DNA of 64,000 bases. Origin: Nocardia transvalensis. Lineage in GTDB: Bacteria > Actinomycetota > Actinomycetes > Mycobacteriales > Mycobacteriaceae. The DNA lies in assembly GCF_015477765.1 (NCBI RefSeq), contig NZ_JADLQQ010000009.1, positions 124,001-188,000 of the forward strand, written 5' to 3'. A program made the translations under genes and the position numbers. Below are positions 16,137 to 25,430 of the stretch, piece by piece. Each line of letters starts with the position of its first letter. Positions within the stretch are counted from its first letter, which is position 1. The notes under the pieces were generated by a model, which saw nothing but the letters and a program-made list of their open reading frames with translations, ran no database searches and was not told the origin of the DNA.

Positions 16137-16854
16137 ACTGCGACGCGGTGATGAACGAGGAATCGTCGCTGGCGAGAAATGCTACGGCAGCGGCGATTTC
16201 CTCCGCCTCGGCGAAGCGGCCGAGAGGGATGTGCACGAGACGACGCGCGGCGCGCTCGGGGTCCTTCGCGAACAGCTCCTGGAGCAGGGGAGTGTTCACG
16301 GGGCCTGGGCACAGGGCGTTGACGCGGATGCCCTGGCGGGCGAACTGCACGCCGAGCTCGCGGCTCATGGCCAGCACGCCGCCCTTGGACGCGGTGTAGG
16401 AGATTTGGGAGGTGGCCGCACCCATGACGGCGACGAAGGACGCGGTGTTGATCACCGAGCCCTTACCGCGCTCGAGCATGTGCCCGATGGCGTATTTACT
16501 GCACAGGTAGACCGAGGTCAGGTTCACCTCCTGCACGCGCCGCCAGGCGTCCATTCCGGTGGTGAGGATCGAATCATCCTCCGGCGGTGAGATTCCGGCA
16601 TTGTTGAAGGCGATGTCCAGGCCGCCGTAGGTGTCGACCGCGGCCTGGAACAGCGCCTCGACCTGGGCCTCGTCGGTGACGTCGACCTTCACGTACAGAC
16701 CGCCGACCTCGGTGGCCGCGGCCTCGCCGGAGCCGGCATCGATATCGGCGACAACCACTTTCGCGCCTTCGGACGCGAAGCGCCGGGCGGTGGCCAATCC
16801 GATCCCGCTGCCGCCGCCGGTGACGACCGCAACCCGATCCTGTAAGCGCTGCAA
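16090..16854 (-). CDS. Short-chain dehydrogenase/reductase
   Basis: A 254-residue classical SDR. It has the cofactor motif TGGGSGIGLATA, VADID after beta-2 (an acidic residue favouring NAD), NNAGISPPEDDS, the catalytic Ser in INTASFVAV, and Tyr/Lys in YTASKGG, ending with DGGISGAYVTPL. It is the last gene of the operon, 29 bp after the aldehyde dehydrogenase. In a gamma-glutamyl amine pathway it would fit as the alcohol dehydrogenase that makes the aldehyde from an amino alcohol adduct, which is an inference from position. Confidence 0.9.
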   Translation of the reverse strand: MQRLQDRVAVVTGGGSGIGLATARRFASEGAKVVVADIDAGSGEAAATEVGGLYVKVDVTDEAQVEALFQAAVDTYGGLDIAFNNAGISPPEDDSILTTGMDAWRRVQEVNLTSVYLCSKYAIGHMLERGKGSVINTASFVAVMGAATSQISYTASKGGVLAMSRELGVQFARQGIRVNALCPGPVNTPLLQELFAKDPERAARRLVHIPLGRFAEAEEIAAAVAFLASDDSSFITASQFMVDGGISGAYVTPL

Positions 16855-16883
16855 CGTATCTCCCTCTCTCGGACGATTCGGTT

Positions 16884-18245
16884 CTACTCGGTGGCGATGA
16901 AGACGTTCTTCGTCTCGGTGAAGGCGCGGGCGGCGTCGGGCCCGAGTTCGCGACCGAGTCCGGATTGTTTGAAACCGCCGAACGGAGTCCAGTACCGCAC
17001 GGAGGAATGCGAATTCACCGACAGGTTTCCCGCCTCGACGCCGCGGGCGACGCGCAGCGCCCGGCCCACATCGGAGGTCCAGATGGACCCGGACAGGCCG
17101 TACTCGGTGTCGTTCGCGATGCGCAGGGCGTCGGCCTCGTCGTCGAACGGCAGCACCGCGACCACCGGACCGAACACCTCCTCGGTCACCACCCGGTCGG
17201 TGGGTCCGGAGGGCAGCACAACCGTTGGGGGGAACCAGAATCCGGGACCGTCGGGCCGGGAACCGGTGAAGGCCACGGGGGTCGAGGGCTCCAGGAATCC
17301 GGCGACCCGGTCGCGATGGGCCGCCGAGATCAGCGGTCCCATCTCGGTGGTCTCATCGGCGGGGTCGCCGACCCGAACGCCGCGCACCGCCGGTTCCAGC
17401 AGTTCGAGGAATCGATCGAAGATGCTGCGCTGCACCAGGATCCGGGACCGCGCGCAGCAGTCCTGCCCGGCGTTGTCGAAGACGCCGTAGGGTGCGGTGG
17501 CGGCCGCCCGCTCCACATCCGCGTCGGCGAACACGATATTGGCGCTCTTGCCGCCCAATTCGAGAGTGACCCGCTTCACCTGGCCGGCGCATCCGGCCAT
17601 GATCTGCCGCCCCACCTCGGTGGAGCCGGTGAACACCACCTTGCGCACGGCGGGATGTGTCACGAACCGCGCGCCCACCACCGATCCCCGACCCGGAATC
17701 ACCTGGAAGACGTGTTCCGGCAGGCCCGCTTGCAGCGCGAGCTGGCCGAGCCGGATCGCCGTCAGCGGCGTGAGTTCGGCCGGTTTGAGCACCACGGTGT
17801 TCCCGGCGGCGAGCGCGGGCCCGAAGCCCCAGGCCGCGATCGGCATGGGAAAGTTCCACGGCACGATGATGCCGACGACGCCGAGCGGCTCGTGGAAGGT
17901 GATGTCGACCCCGCCCGCGACGGGAATCTGGTTGCCCAGCAGCCGTTCCGGCAGTCCGGCGCTGTAGTGCAGCACGTCGCGGACATTGCCCGCCTCCCAG
18001 CGGGCGTTGCCGATGGTGTGGCCCGCATTGCGCACCTCGAGGGCGGCCAGGTGCTCGAGGTCGGCGTCGACGGCCTCGGCGAATCGGCGCAGCAGGCGCG
18101 CCCGGTCTCCCGGTGCGATCGCCCGCCAGCCCGGCAGCGCCTGCTGTGCCCGCGCGATGGCGGCGTCGGCCGCTGCCTCGTCGGCCAATTCGACCGTGGC
18201 CACGACCTTTTCGGTCGCGGGGTTGACGACCTCCGTCGTTGTCAC
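16884..18245 (-). CDS. NAD(P)-dependent aldehyde dehydrogenase (PuuC-like)
   Basis: A 453-residue aldehyde dehydrogenase, slightly shorter than the usual 480-500. The pieces are PWNFP, the KPAELTP cofactor Lys, FTGSTEVGR, catalytic Glu in LELGGKS, catalytic Cys in AGQDCCARSR, and EVFGPV. The GTG start at 18245 overlaps the hydrolase stop (GTGA). Next to PuuD-like and GlnA-like genes its likely substrate is a gamma-glutamyl-amino aldehyde, oxidised to the acid in the cytoplasm. Confidence 0.9.
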   Translation of the reverse strand: MTTTEVVNPATEKVVATVELADEAAADAAIARAQQALPGWRAIAPGDRARLLRRFAEAVDADLEHLAALEVRNAGHTIGNARWEAGNVRDVLHYSAGLPERLLGNQIPVAGGVDITFHEPLGVVGIIVPWNFPMPIAAWGFGPALAAGNTVVLKPAELTPLTAIRLGQLALQAGLPEHVFQVIPGRGSVVGARFVTHPAVRKVVFTGSTEVGRQIMAGCAGQVKRVTLELGGKSANIVFADADVERAAATAPYGVFDNAGQDCCARSRILVQRSIFDRFLELLEPAVRGVRVGDPADETTEMGPLISAAHRDRVAGFLEPSTPVAFTGSRPDGPGFWFPPTVVLPSGPTDRVVTEEVFGPVVAVLPFDDEADALRIANDTEYGLSGSIWTSDVGRALRVARGVEAGNLSVNSHSSVRYWTPFGGFKQSGLGRELGPDAARAFTETKNVFIATE

Positions 18246-18979
18246 CGGTTGCGCTCCCTTCCATACGTCGCCGCCTGCTCGACCAATGCCCGCATGAGCC
18301 GGTGGTCGGTCGCGTTCTCCTCCGGATGCCACTGCACACCGACCAGGAACGGGCCGGTGGTTGCCTCCGCCGCCTCGATGATGCCGTCCGTGGCGTACGC
18401 GGAGGCGGTGAGGTCGGGCGCGAGCTTGTCGATCGCCTGATGGTGCGAGCAGTGCGCCCGCACCTCGGGCCCGGCGATCGCGGCCACCCGGCTGCCCGCC
18501 AGCGTCCGGACCGTGATGACGCCGAAGGCGCCGGGGGTGCGGGCATGGTCGGTGTGCCCGAGGACGTCCGGAAGGTGTTGCAGCAGTGTGCCACCCAGCG
18601 CGACGTTCACCAGTTGCAGTCCGCGGCAGATCGCCAGCACCGGCATCCCCGCGGCGCGGGCCCTCTCGAAGAGCGTGAACTCGAATTCGTCTCGGTCGGG
18701 CCGGGTGTTGCGGGTGGCGGGATGCGGCTCGGTGCCGTAGCGGGACGGGTCGACGTCCGCGCCGCCGGTCAAGACCAGTCCGTCCAGCCGGTCCACGAGC
18801 TCGCGGGGTGCGGATCCCGTGGGCGGGAGCAGCACCGGGATTCCACCGGCTCGCTCGGTCATGTCGACGTAGTTGCGCGGCAGGATCGCGCTGGGGACAT
18901 CCCAATTGCCGAATCGGGTGCGTTCGGAGTACGTGGGCAGGCCGATCAGCGGCCGCCGCTCAGAGTCGTTCGAAGCCAC
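18242..18979 (-). CDS. Gamma-glutamyl-GABA hydrolase-like class I amidotransferase (PuuD-like)
   Basis: A 245-residue class I glutamine-amidotransferase-like hydrolase. It has IGLPTYSER at the N-terminus, GGADVDPSRYG, nucleophile Cys in LAICRGLQLVNVALGG, and catalytic His-Glu in QWHPEEN, the pattern of PuuD proteins that release glutamate from gamma-glutamyl-GABA. It overlaps both neighbours: its start lies 20 bp inside the GlnA-like gene, and its stop overlaps the dehydrogenase start. It would complete the cycle by recovering glutamate. Confidence 0.92.
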   Translation of the reverse strand: MASNDSERRPLIGLPTYSERTRFGNWDVPSAILPRNYVDMTERAGGIPVLLPPTGSAPRELVDRLDGLVLTGGADVDPSRYGTEPHPATRNTRPDRDEFEFTLFERARAAGMPVLAICRGLQLVNVALGGTLLQHLPDVLGHTDHARTPGAFGVITVRTLAGSRVAAIAGPEVRAHCSHHQAIDKLAPDLTASAYATDGIIEAAEATTGPFLVGVQWHPEENATDHRLMRALVEQAATYGRERNR

Positions 18980-20336
18980 GGATGCGCTCCCAGTCGGTCA
19001 CCGCGGCATCGTAGGCATCGAGCTCCACCTGTGCCGCATTCCGGTAGTGGCGCACCACCTCCTCGCCGAATGCCGCCTTCGCGACCTTGCTCTCGCCGAA
19101 CAACTGGGCGGCCTCGCGCAGGGTGTGCGGCACCCGCGGGCGCTGGGATCGGTAGGCATTGCCGCGGAACTCCGGTTCCAGGGGCAGGCGATGCTCGATG
19201 CCGTGCAATCCGGCCGCGATGGTGGCCGCGACGGCAAGATACGGATTCACATCGCCGCCCGGTATCCGGTTCTCCAGCCGCAGCGACGGCCCGTGACCCA
19301 CCACCCGCAGCGCGCAGGTCCGATTGTCACGCCCCCACGCCAGGGCGGTGGGTGCGAAGCTGCCGGGCTGGAACCGCTTGTAGGAGTTGATGTTCGGGGC
19401 GAGGAGATAGGTCAGCTCCCGCAGGCAGTCCAACTGCCCGGCGAGGAAATGACGCATCAGCGTCGAGCCGCCGTCGGCCTCGTCGCCCGCGAACACCGGC
19501 TCGCCCGCGTCGTTGCGCAGACTGAGGTGAATGTGGCACGAATTGCCCTCGCGCTCATTGTATTTCGCCATGAAGGTGATGCTGCGGCCCTCCTGGGCGG
19601 CGATCTCCTTGGCACCGGTCTTGTAGATGCTGTGGTTGTCGCAGGTCACCAGGGCCTCGTCGTAGCGGAACGCGATCTCGTGCTGACCCGGATTGCATTC
19701 GCCCTTCGCCGACTCGACATACATTCCCGCGCCGGACATGTCGTTGCGGATGCGTCGCAGCAACGGTTCGACGCGCGCCGTGCCGAGCATGGAGTAGTCG
19801 ACGTTGTACTGGTTGGCGGGCGTCAGGTCGCGATATCCGCTGCGGAACGCCTGCTCGTAAGTGTCGTCGAAGACCAGGAATTCGAGTTCCGTACCGACGT
19901 AGGCGTGCAGGCCGTGCTCGGCCAGGCGATCGAGCTGGGCGCGCAGCACCTGCCGCGGCGAGGCCGCGACGGGCCTTCCCCCGGTCGTCGCGTGCGGATC
20001 CACCTGTTCCACATCACACAGGACCAGCGCGGTTCCGGGCCACCACGGCACCGATCGCAACGTGGCGAGATCGGGACGCAGCACGAAATCGCCGTACCCG
20101 GTGTCCCACGAAGACATCTCGTAGCCGTCGACCGTGGTCATCTCGACATCGACGGCGAGCAGGTAGTTGCATGCCTCGGTCGCCTCGGCGAGCACCTCTT
20201 CCACGAAATACCGCGCCGAACACCGCTTTCCCTGCAGCCGACCCTGCATATCGGTCATCGCGACCAGCACCGTGTCCAGCTTCCGCGTCTCGACCTGCCG
20301 CACCAACTCCTCGATGGTCAGCATCCCCGCACGCAT
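18960..20336 (-). CDS. Gamma-glutamyl-amine ligase, GlnA3/PuuA/GlnA4 type
   Basis: A 458-residue GS-superfamily protein. It shows GTELEFLVFDD, ESAKGECNPGQHEIAFRY, FMAKYNEREGNSCHIHLSL, NSYKRFQPGSFAPT and NRTCALRVVG, the layout of gamma-glutamylpolyamine/ethanolamide synthetases rather than housekeeping GlnA. It ligates glutamate to an amine using ATP, the first step of a gamma-glutamylated catabolic route. I chose ATG 20336, supported by GAGAGGGG a few bases upstream. It heads the four-gene operon GlnA-like, PuuD-like, ALDH, SDR and is divergent from pmt. Confidence 0.9.
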   Translation of the reverse strand: MRAGMLTIEELVRQVETRKLDTVLVAMTDMQGRLQGKRCSARYFVEEVLAEATEACNYLLAVDVEMTTVDGYEMSSWDTGYGDFVLRPDLATLRSVPWWPGTALVLCDVEQVDPHATTGGRPVAASPRQVLRAQLDRLAEHGLHAYVGTELEFLVFDDTYEQAFRSGYRDLTPANQYNVDYSMLGTARVEPLLRRIRNDMSGAGMYVESAKGECNPGQHEIAFRYDEALVTCDNHSIYKTGAKEIAAQEGRSITFMAKYNEREGNSCHIHLSLRNDAGEPVFAGDEADGGSTLMRHFLAGQLDCLRELTYLLAPNINSYKRFQPGSFAPTALAWGRDNRTCALRVVGHGPSLRLENRIPGGDVNPYLAVAATIAAGLHGIEHRLPLEPEFRGNAYRSQRPRVPHTLREAAQLFGESKVAKAAFGEEVVRHYRNAAQVELDAYDAAVTDWERIRGFERL

Positions 20337-20470
20337 CACGACCCCTCTCGACATCAACGTGCTCACGCTAAGCGAATCCGGGGCCCGCGCGTGCCCGAAT
20401 ACGCAACGAGACCTCACCCACAGCCCCCGCCCGGACAGCCTCCCGGTTCCCACCACATACGATCGGTGCC

Positions 20471-22075
20471 GTGACCCAGCTGACCGACGTGCGACCGCCG
20501 ATCGGCGCGGGCCCGGCCTCATCCAGTCCGGCGCCGCTACGCCCCTCTCCCGACTTCGGCCCCACCGACTGGGCACGCGGATGGGTGGTAACCCTGGTTC
20601 TGACCGCGATCGCCGCGGTCACCCGGTTCCTGAATCTGAACTACCCCACCGACGCCGGCACCCCGGTCTTCGACGAGAAGTACTACCCGCTGCAGGCGTG
20701 GCAGATGCTCACCGGCGGCGGGGTCGAGGACAACCCGGCCTACGGTGTCATCGTCCATCCGCCGGTCGGCAAGCAGATGATCGCGCTGGGCGAGGTGATC
20801 TTCGGCTTCACCCCGTGGGGTTGGCGGTTCAGCGCGGCGGTCTTCGGAACCGTGCTGGTGCTGCTGGTCATTCGCATCACCCGCCGGATGACCCGCTCGA
20901 CGATGCTCGGCGCGATCGCCGGGCTGCTGCTGATCTGCGACGGCACCACCTTCGTCTCGTCGCGGATCGGCATGCTCGACATCTTCCAGGCCTTGTTCGT
21001 GACCGCCGCCTTCGGCTGTCTGATCGTCGACCGCGATCAGGTCCGCGAGCGCATGGCCCGCGTCGATGCCCAGGGCCGCATCGCGCTCACCGAATACGGC
21101 CCTCGGCTAGGGGTGCGCTGGTGGCGGTTCGGTGCGGGGGTGCTGCTCGGGCTCGCCTGTGGGACCAAGTGGTCCGGGCTCTATTTCATCGCCGCGTTCG
21201 GCCTGCTGTCGGTCTGTTTCGATCTCGCCGCCCGCCGCGCCTACGGCGTGCCGCGGCCGTGGCTTGGTACCGCGCTGCGCGATATCGGCCCCGCCCTCTA
21301 CGCACTGGTCCTCATCCCGCTGCTGGTCTATCTCGGCAGCTACAGCGCCTGGTTCGCCAGCGAAGACGGGTACGACCGCTACTCGGTCGGCAACCCCTAC
21401 GCCGGGAAGAACCCGATCGGCAGCGGCGGATTCTGGTCCTGGGTGCCCGACTCGCTGCGGTCGCTGTGGCACAACCAGGGCGAATCATTGACCTTCCATA
21501 CCGGCCTGACCAATTCGGCCGGCAACCACCACCCCTGGGAATCCAAGCCGTGGTCGTGGCCGATGAGCCTGCGGCCGATGCTGTACCACTATGCCGACAC
21601 CGGCGTCACCGGCTGCGGTCAATCGGTGTGCGTGAAGGCGGTGATGCTGATCGGCACGCCCGCGATCTGGTGGGTGTCGCTGCTGATGGTGGCGTGGGGG
21701 ATCTGGCGCTGGGCCACCCGGCGCGACTGGCGGTATGCGGCGGTGCTGGTCGGTTACGGCGCCGGTCTGCTGCCCTGGTTCGCGACGTTGGATCGGCAGA
21801 TGTACTACTTCTATGCCGTTCCGATGGCGCCGTTCCTGGTGATGGGTATCGCGTTGGTGCTGGGCGACATTCTCGGCCCGGCCCCCTTCACTCGGGCCGG
21901 AACCGGCCAGCGGTTCCTGATCTCGACCGAACGCCGCCGCCTCAATCTGCTGCTGGTCTGCCTGTACCTGGGTTTGGTGGTGGCGAATTTCATCTGGCTG
22001 TGGCCGATCCTGACCGCACTGCCGATCACACCGGGGAACTGGCAGGACCACCTTTGGTTGCCCAGCTGGCGGTGA
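20471..22075 (+). CDS. pmt: Polyprenyl-phosphate-mannose protein mannosyltransferase
   Basis: A 534-residue GT39-type multi-pass membrane enzyme. It transfers mannose from polyprenyl-phosphate-mannose to Ser/Thr of exported proteins. The catalytic acidic pair is in VFDEKYYPLQAW on the first outer loop. Further family blocks are VHPPVGKQMIALGE, SRIGMLDIFQALF, CGTKWSGLYF, and the HHPWESKPWSWPM region of the central loop; YYFYAVPMAPF is near the C-terminus. It matches the layout of actinobacterial Pmt (Rv1002c type). The start is GTG 20471. Confidence 0.93.
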   Translation: MTQLTDVRPPIGAGPASSSPAPLRPSPDFGPTDWARGWVVTLVLTAIAAVTRFLNLNYPTDAGTPVFDEKYYPLQAWQMLTGGGVEDNPAYGVIVHPPVGKQMIALGEVIFGFTPWGWRFSAAVFGTVLVLLVIRITRRMTRSTMLGAIAGLLLICDGTTFVSSRIGMLDIFQALFVTAAFGCLIVDRDQVRERMARVDAQGRIALTEYGPRLGVRWWRFGAGVLLGLACGTKWSGLYFIAAFGLLSVCFDLAARRAYGVPRPWLGTALRDIGPALYALVLIPLLVYLGSYSAWFASEDGYDRYSVGNPYAGKNPIGSGGFWSWVPDSLRSLWHNQGESLTFHTGLTNSAGNHHPWESKPWSWPMSLRPMLYHYADTGVTGCGQSVCVKAVMLIGTPAIWWVSLLMVAWGIWRWATRRDWRYAAVLVGYGAGLLPWFATLDRQMYYFYAVPMAPFLVMGIALVLGDILGPAPFTRAGTGQRFLISTERRRLNLLLVCLYLGLVVANFIWLWPILTALPITPGNWQDHLWLPSWR

Positions 22076-22097
22076 CGGTACGGATGTGTACCATCAC
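22072..22097. promoter_or_regulatory. Inverted repeat, probable TetR operator
   Basis: The arms GTGACGGTAC (22072-22081) and GTACCATCAC (22088-22097) are inverted copies with 9 of 10 matching positions and a 6-bp spacer. The left arm covers the pmt stop codon and the right arm lies 32 bp before the TetR start, a typical place for autorepression. Confidence 0.6.
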
Positions 22098-22129
22098 GCG
22101 CGAGGATCCTCCGGCACCGAGGCAATACC

Positions 22130-22765
22130 GTGATGAGCATGGGAACCGGTAACGATCAGGGCACCGCGGGCAAGCAGCCGTCGGACGCGTTCCGCGGCCG
22201 CCTGCTCGCGGGCCTCGCCGCCGCGATCGAGGAGCGCGGCTTCCGCGACAGCACGGTCGCCGACGTCGTCAGGCATGCGCGGACCTCACGGCGGACGTTC
22301 TACCAGCACTTCGACAGTAAGGAAGCGTGCTTCGCGGGACTGCTCGAGCAGACCAACCGCGAGATCCTCGCGGCCGTGACCGCAGCGGTCGACCCCACCG
22401 CACCCTGGGCGACTCAGGTGCGGCAGGCGGTCGAGGCGTGGTGCCACGCGAATGAAGCGCGCCCGGCGCTCACGGTCGCGTGGTTCCGGGAGGCCCCCAG
22501 CCTCGGCGCGGCGGCCCGCACCCTGGAGCGGGAGATCACCGAAGGGTTCATCGACCTGGTCCTGTCGATCTGCGACACCGACGAATTCCGCTCGACGGGT
22601 GCGACTCCCGTGTCCCGGCAACTCGCCATCGTGCTCCTGGGCGGCCTGCGCGAACTGACGGTCACGGTCATCGAGGACGACATGCCCATCGGCGATATCA
22701 CCGAGGTGGCGGTCGACGCCGCGATCGCCCTGCTCGGCCCCCGTGCCGAAAATCAGCGGAGGTGA
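22130..22765 (+). CDS. TetR/AcrR-family transcriptional regulator
   Basis: A 211-residue regulator. The N-terminal HTH is clear: FRGRLLAGLAAAIEERGFRDSTVADVV, then HARTSRRTFYQHFDSKEACF. The C-terminal ligand domain is all-helical and of typical length. GTG 22130, ATG 22133 and ATG 22139 are all possible starts. A strong inverted repeat just upstream suggests autoregulation. Targets could include pmt or the convergent two-component/ABC operon; the ligand is unknown. Confidence 0.9.
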   Translation: MMSMGTGNDQGTAGKQPSDAFRGRLLAGLAAAIEERGFRDSTVADVVRHARTSRRTFYQHFDSKEACFAGLLEQTNREILAAVTAAVDPTAPWATQVRQAVEAWCHANEARPALTVAWFREAPSLGAAARTLEREITEGFIDLVLSICDTDEFRSTGATPVSRQLAIVLLGGLRELTVTVIEDDMPIGDITEVAVDAAIALLGPRAENQRR

Positions 22766-22780
22766 TCGCCCGCTCGATGT

Positions 22781-23419
22781 TCATCGCTCGGTGTCCGGTG
22801 CGGGCAGCACGCCCCGTTCCCACGCCAGGGTGACGGCCCGGGTGCGGTCGTCGACGCCCAACTTCGCGAAGATCTTCAACAGGTGGGTCTTCACCGTCGA
22901 CTCGCCGATGTGCAGCGCGCGGCCGATAGCCGCGTTGGTCAAACCGCGCGCGACCGCGGCGAGCACCTCGATCTCGCGTGGGGTCAGCGCATCCGTCGGC
23001 GGCGTGCGCATCCGGGTGACGAGTTTGGCCGCCACCGGCGGCGCGAGCACGGTCTCGCCGCGCGCCGCCGCCCGGACGGCCGCCGCCAGTTCGCCGCGGG
23101 GAGTGTCCTTGAGCAGGTAGCCCGTGGCACCGGCCTCCACCGCGCGCACGATATCGGTGTCGGTGTCGTACGTGGTCAGTACGAGCACGCGGGTATCGGG
23201 CAGCCATGCCACGATCCGTGCCGTCGCGGCCGCGCCGTCCAGGCGCGGCATTCGCAGATCCATGAGCACGACGTCGGGGCGCAGGACGAGCGCGAGCGCC
23301 ACCGCCCGCTCGCCGTCACCGGCCTCGCCCGCCACCTCGAGGTCCGGCTCGGCCGCGAGCAGTGCGGCGAGACCGCCGCGGACCACCGGATGGTCGTCGG
23401 CGAGCAGCACGCGAATCAT
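22781..23419 (-). CDS. NarL/FixJ-family response regulator
   Basis: A 212-residue regulator. The receiver has LLADDHPVVRGGL, phospho-Asp in VVLMDLRMPRLDG, LTTYDTD, and Lys in YLLKDTPRGEL; the LuxR HTH has LTPREIEVLAAVARGLTN and GESTVKTHLLKIFAKLGV. Its start overlaps the kinase stop (ATGA). It is the last gene of the operon ABC ATPase, permease, kinase, regulator, and so probably controls that exporter operon. Confidence 0.93.
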   Translation of the reverse strand: MIRVLLADDHPVVRGGLAALLAAEPDLEVAGEAGDGERAVALALVLRPDVVLMDLRMPRLDGAAATARIVAWLPDTRVLVLTTYDTDTDIVRAVEAGATGYLLKDTPRGELAAAVRAAARGETVLAPPVAAKLVTRMRTPPTDALTPREIEVLAAVARGLTNAAIGRALHIGESTVKTHLLKIFAKLGVDDRTRAVTLAWERGVLPAPDTER

Positions 23420-24591
23420 GGCACCTCCAGCCGAATCGTCGTCCCGGCGCCCGGGGCGGTCCGGATCGCCATGGTCCCGGCCACCTGCTCGACCCTGCTG
23501 CGCATGCCGCGCAGGCCGAAACCCGTTGCCTGCGCGGCATCGAAGCCCCGGCCGTCGTCACGCACCTCCAGGGTGGTGCCGTCCGCGCCGTACCGCACGC
23601 GCACGTCGACCCGGGAGGCCTGAGCATGCTTGCGCACGTTCGTCAGGGCCTCCTGAACAGCGCGCAGCAGCACCACTTCCGAGTTGACCGGCAACGTGCG
23701 CGGCTCACCGTCGATGGTGAAGTGCGTCGCCAATCCGTTGTCCCTGCCTGCGCGTTCCACGACGCGCCGCAGCGCATCGACGAGCGTCCGTCCGTGCAGT
23801 TCGGCCGGGGCGAGCGCGGCGACGAGTGACCTTGCCTCGCCGAGGTTTTCCCGTGCCGTGCGCTCGATGAGGGCCAGCCGTTCGCGGACGACATCGTCGT
23901 CCGCCACCGCATCGGCGGCCTGTGCCTGCACGAGGATGCTGAGGAACGCCTGGGCGAGCGTGTCGTGGATCTCGGCGGCCAGCCGTTCCCGCTCGGACAT
24001 CACCCCTTCGCGCCGATGCGCCTCGGCGAGGTCCGAACGGGCTTGCCGCAGTTCGGCTATCAGCTCCTTGCGGCGCTCGCTCTCGTCCGCGATGCCGTGG
24101 ATCCACACGCCCAGGTGCAGGTTGCTGCCCAGGACGAGGATCCCGGCCAGCGCCGCCACCAGCATCGCATTCGTGGTCCAGCCGATGCGGCCGACGATGA
24201 TCACGCAGAGGCAGAGCCCCAGCCCGGTGGTGAGCGCGATCGCCCAGCGCATCGGGAGCATCGCCCACAGCTGCGTGAACACGGTGAGCAGCGGCAGATA
24301 TCCGGCGGGCCCCAGGCTGAGCAGGACCAGGGTGGCCGCGCACAGCAGCACGGTGTAGGCCACGGCGATCCGGACGTTGTCGGTATAGAGCAGGCGATGG
24401 CCCACGAGAATGTACGCCAGTCCCATCAGGGCGAGCAGTCCGATCCCGAGCAGGCGGTGGTGCGCGAGTTCCTCGGGGGCCGTGAGGAATCCGATCGCGG
24501 ACGCGGTCAGGACCACCGCGCACATGGCGTGCCACCACGGGGCCGAGCGCTCGACGAACGAGCGCTCCTCCCGTCGGTCGTGCACAGCCAT
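23416..24591 (-). CDS. NarL-type sensor histidine kinase (HisKA_3)
   Basis: A 391-residue kinase with about six N-terminal membrane helices and no large outer domain. A coiled linker (ADESERRKELIAELRQARSDL) leads to the HisKA_3 box ERERLAAEIHDTLAQAF, with the phospho-His in EIHD, and a C-terminal ATPase domain (VQEALTNVRKHA, DDGRGFD, GFGLRGMRSRVEQV). The architecture is DesK/LiaS-like, so it likely senses the membrane or an exported drug. ATG 24591 is 20 bp after the permease gene. Confidence 0.93.
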   Translation of the reverse strand: MAVHDRREERSFVERSAPWWHAMCAVVLTASAIGFLTAPEELAHHRLLGIGLLALMGLAYILVGHRLLYTDNVRIAVAYTVLLCAATLVLLSLGPAGYLPLLTVFTQLWAMLPMRWAIALTTGLGLCLCVIIVGRIGWTTNAMLVAALAGILVLGSNLHLGVWIHGIADESERRKELIAELRQARSDLAEAHRREGVMSERERLAAEIHDTLAQAFLSILVQAQAADAVADDDVVRERLALIERTARENLGEARSLVAALAPAELHGRTLVDALRRVVERAGRDNGLATHFTIDGEPRTLPVNSEVVLLRAVQEALTNVRKHAQASRVDVRVRYGADGTTLEVRDDGRGFDAAQATGFGLRGMRSRVEQVAGTMAIRTAPGAGTTIRLEVP

Positions 24592-24611
24592 CACCCGCAG
24601 CCTACGAGCTT

Positions 24612-25430
24612 TCAGCCGTCGCCCCGGCGCTTCCAGCGGAACGTGGTCAGGCAGGCCACGAATCCGAGGACGAACCAGACCGTCAGCACCAGCAGGATCC
24701 GGCCGTGTTCCCAGCCGCTGCCGGCCTCGGTCCGCGCGGCCACCGCGTCGGGGAGGAATGCCGAGCGCAACCCTTGGCCCACCCAGCGCAGTGGGAAGAT
24801 CCCCGACGCGTCCTGCAGCCAGCCGGGCAGCATCGTCAGGGGCACGTAGACGCCGGAGACGAACAGCAACAGCAGCACGGGCGCGTTCACCACCGCGGCG
24901 GCCGACTGCGCGCCGCGCGGCAGGCTCGACAGCGCGACACCGAGCACGCCGAACGTCGCGAAGGCGAGTACCGTGACCCAGCCGAACGTCCACCACTTCT
25001 GCGGTGTCGACGGCAGGTCCACGTCGTAGGCGAGCACGCCGATCGCCAGCAGCGCAAGGGTTTCCAGCACGCCGACGACGACCATCATGACGATCTTGCC
25101 GAGGAAGTAGGAGGTGCGCGGCATCGGCGTGGTGACCAGCCTGCGCAGGGTGCCGTTGTCCCGATCGACCGCGATCCAGATCGCGAGGTGGGTGAGGGTC
25201 GTCGACGCGAGTCCGGCGGTGATCATCGCGGGCAGCAGTGCCTGGCTGTACGGCACGCCCTCGGCAATGTCCTCGCGGCCGAAGATGGCGCTGAACAAGA
25301 AGAACAGCCCGATCGGCAGCGCGAAGGAGAACACGACGGCATCGCGTTCGCGGAAGAAGCATTTCACCTCGACCGCGCCCCGCACGAGGCCCAGGCGCCA
25401 TGGCGAGGGCAGTGGCACCGCCGTCCTCAT
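24612..25430 (-). CDS. ABC-2 type exporter permease
   Basis: A 272-residue membrane protein with six hydrophobic segments, typical of ABC-2 drug or lipid exporters: REVKCFF-like N-terminal region, FALPIGLFFLFSAIFG, a central loop DRDNGTLRRLVTTPMPRTSYFLGK, and the conserved SGVYVPLTMLPGWLQDASGIFPLRWV. The start at 25430 overlaps the ATPase stop (ATGA), so the two subunits are co-translated. The substrate is unknown. Confidence 0.92.
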   Translation of the reverse strand: MRTAVPLPSPWRLGLVRGAVEVKCFFRERDAVVFSFALPIGLFFLFSAIFGREDIAEGVPYSQALLPAMITAGLASTTLTHLAIWIAVDRDNGTLRRLVTTPMPRTSYFLGKIVMMVVVGVLETLALLAIGVLAYDVDLPSTPQKWWTFGWVTVLAFATFGVLGVALSSLPRGAQSAAAVVNAPVLLLLFVSGVYVPLTMLPGWLQDASGIFPLRWVGQGLRSAFLPDAVAARTEAGSGWEHGRILLVLTVWFVLGFVACLTTFRWKRRGDG

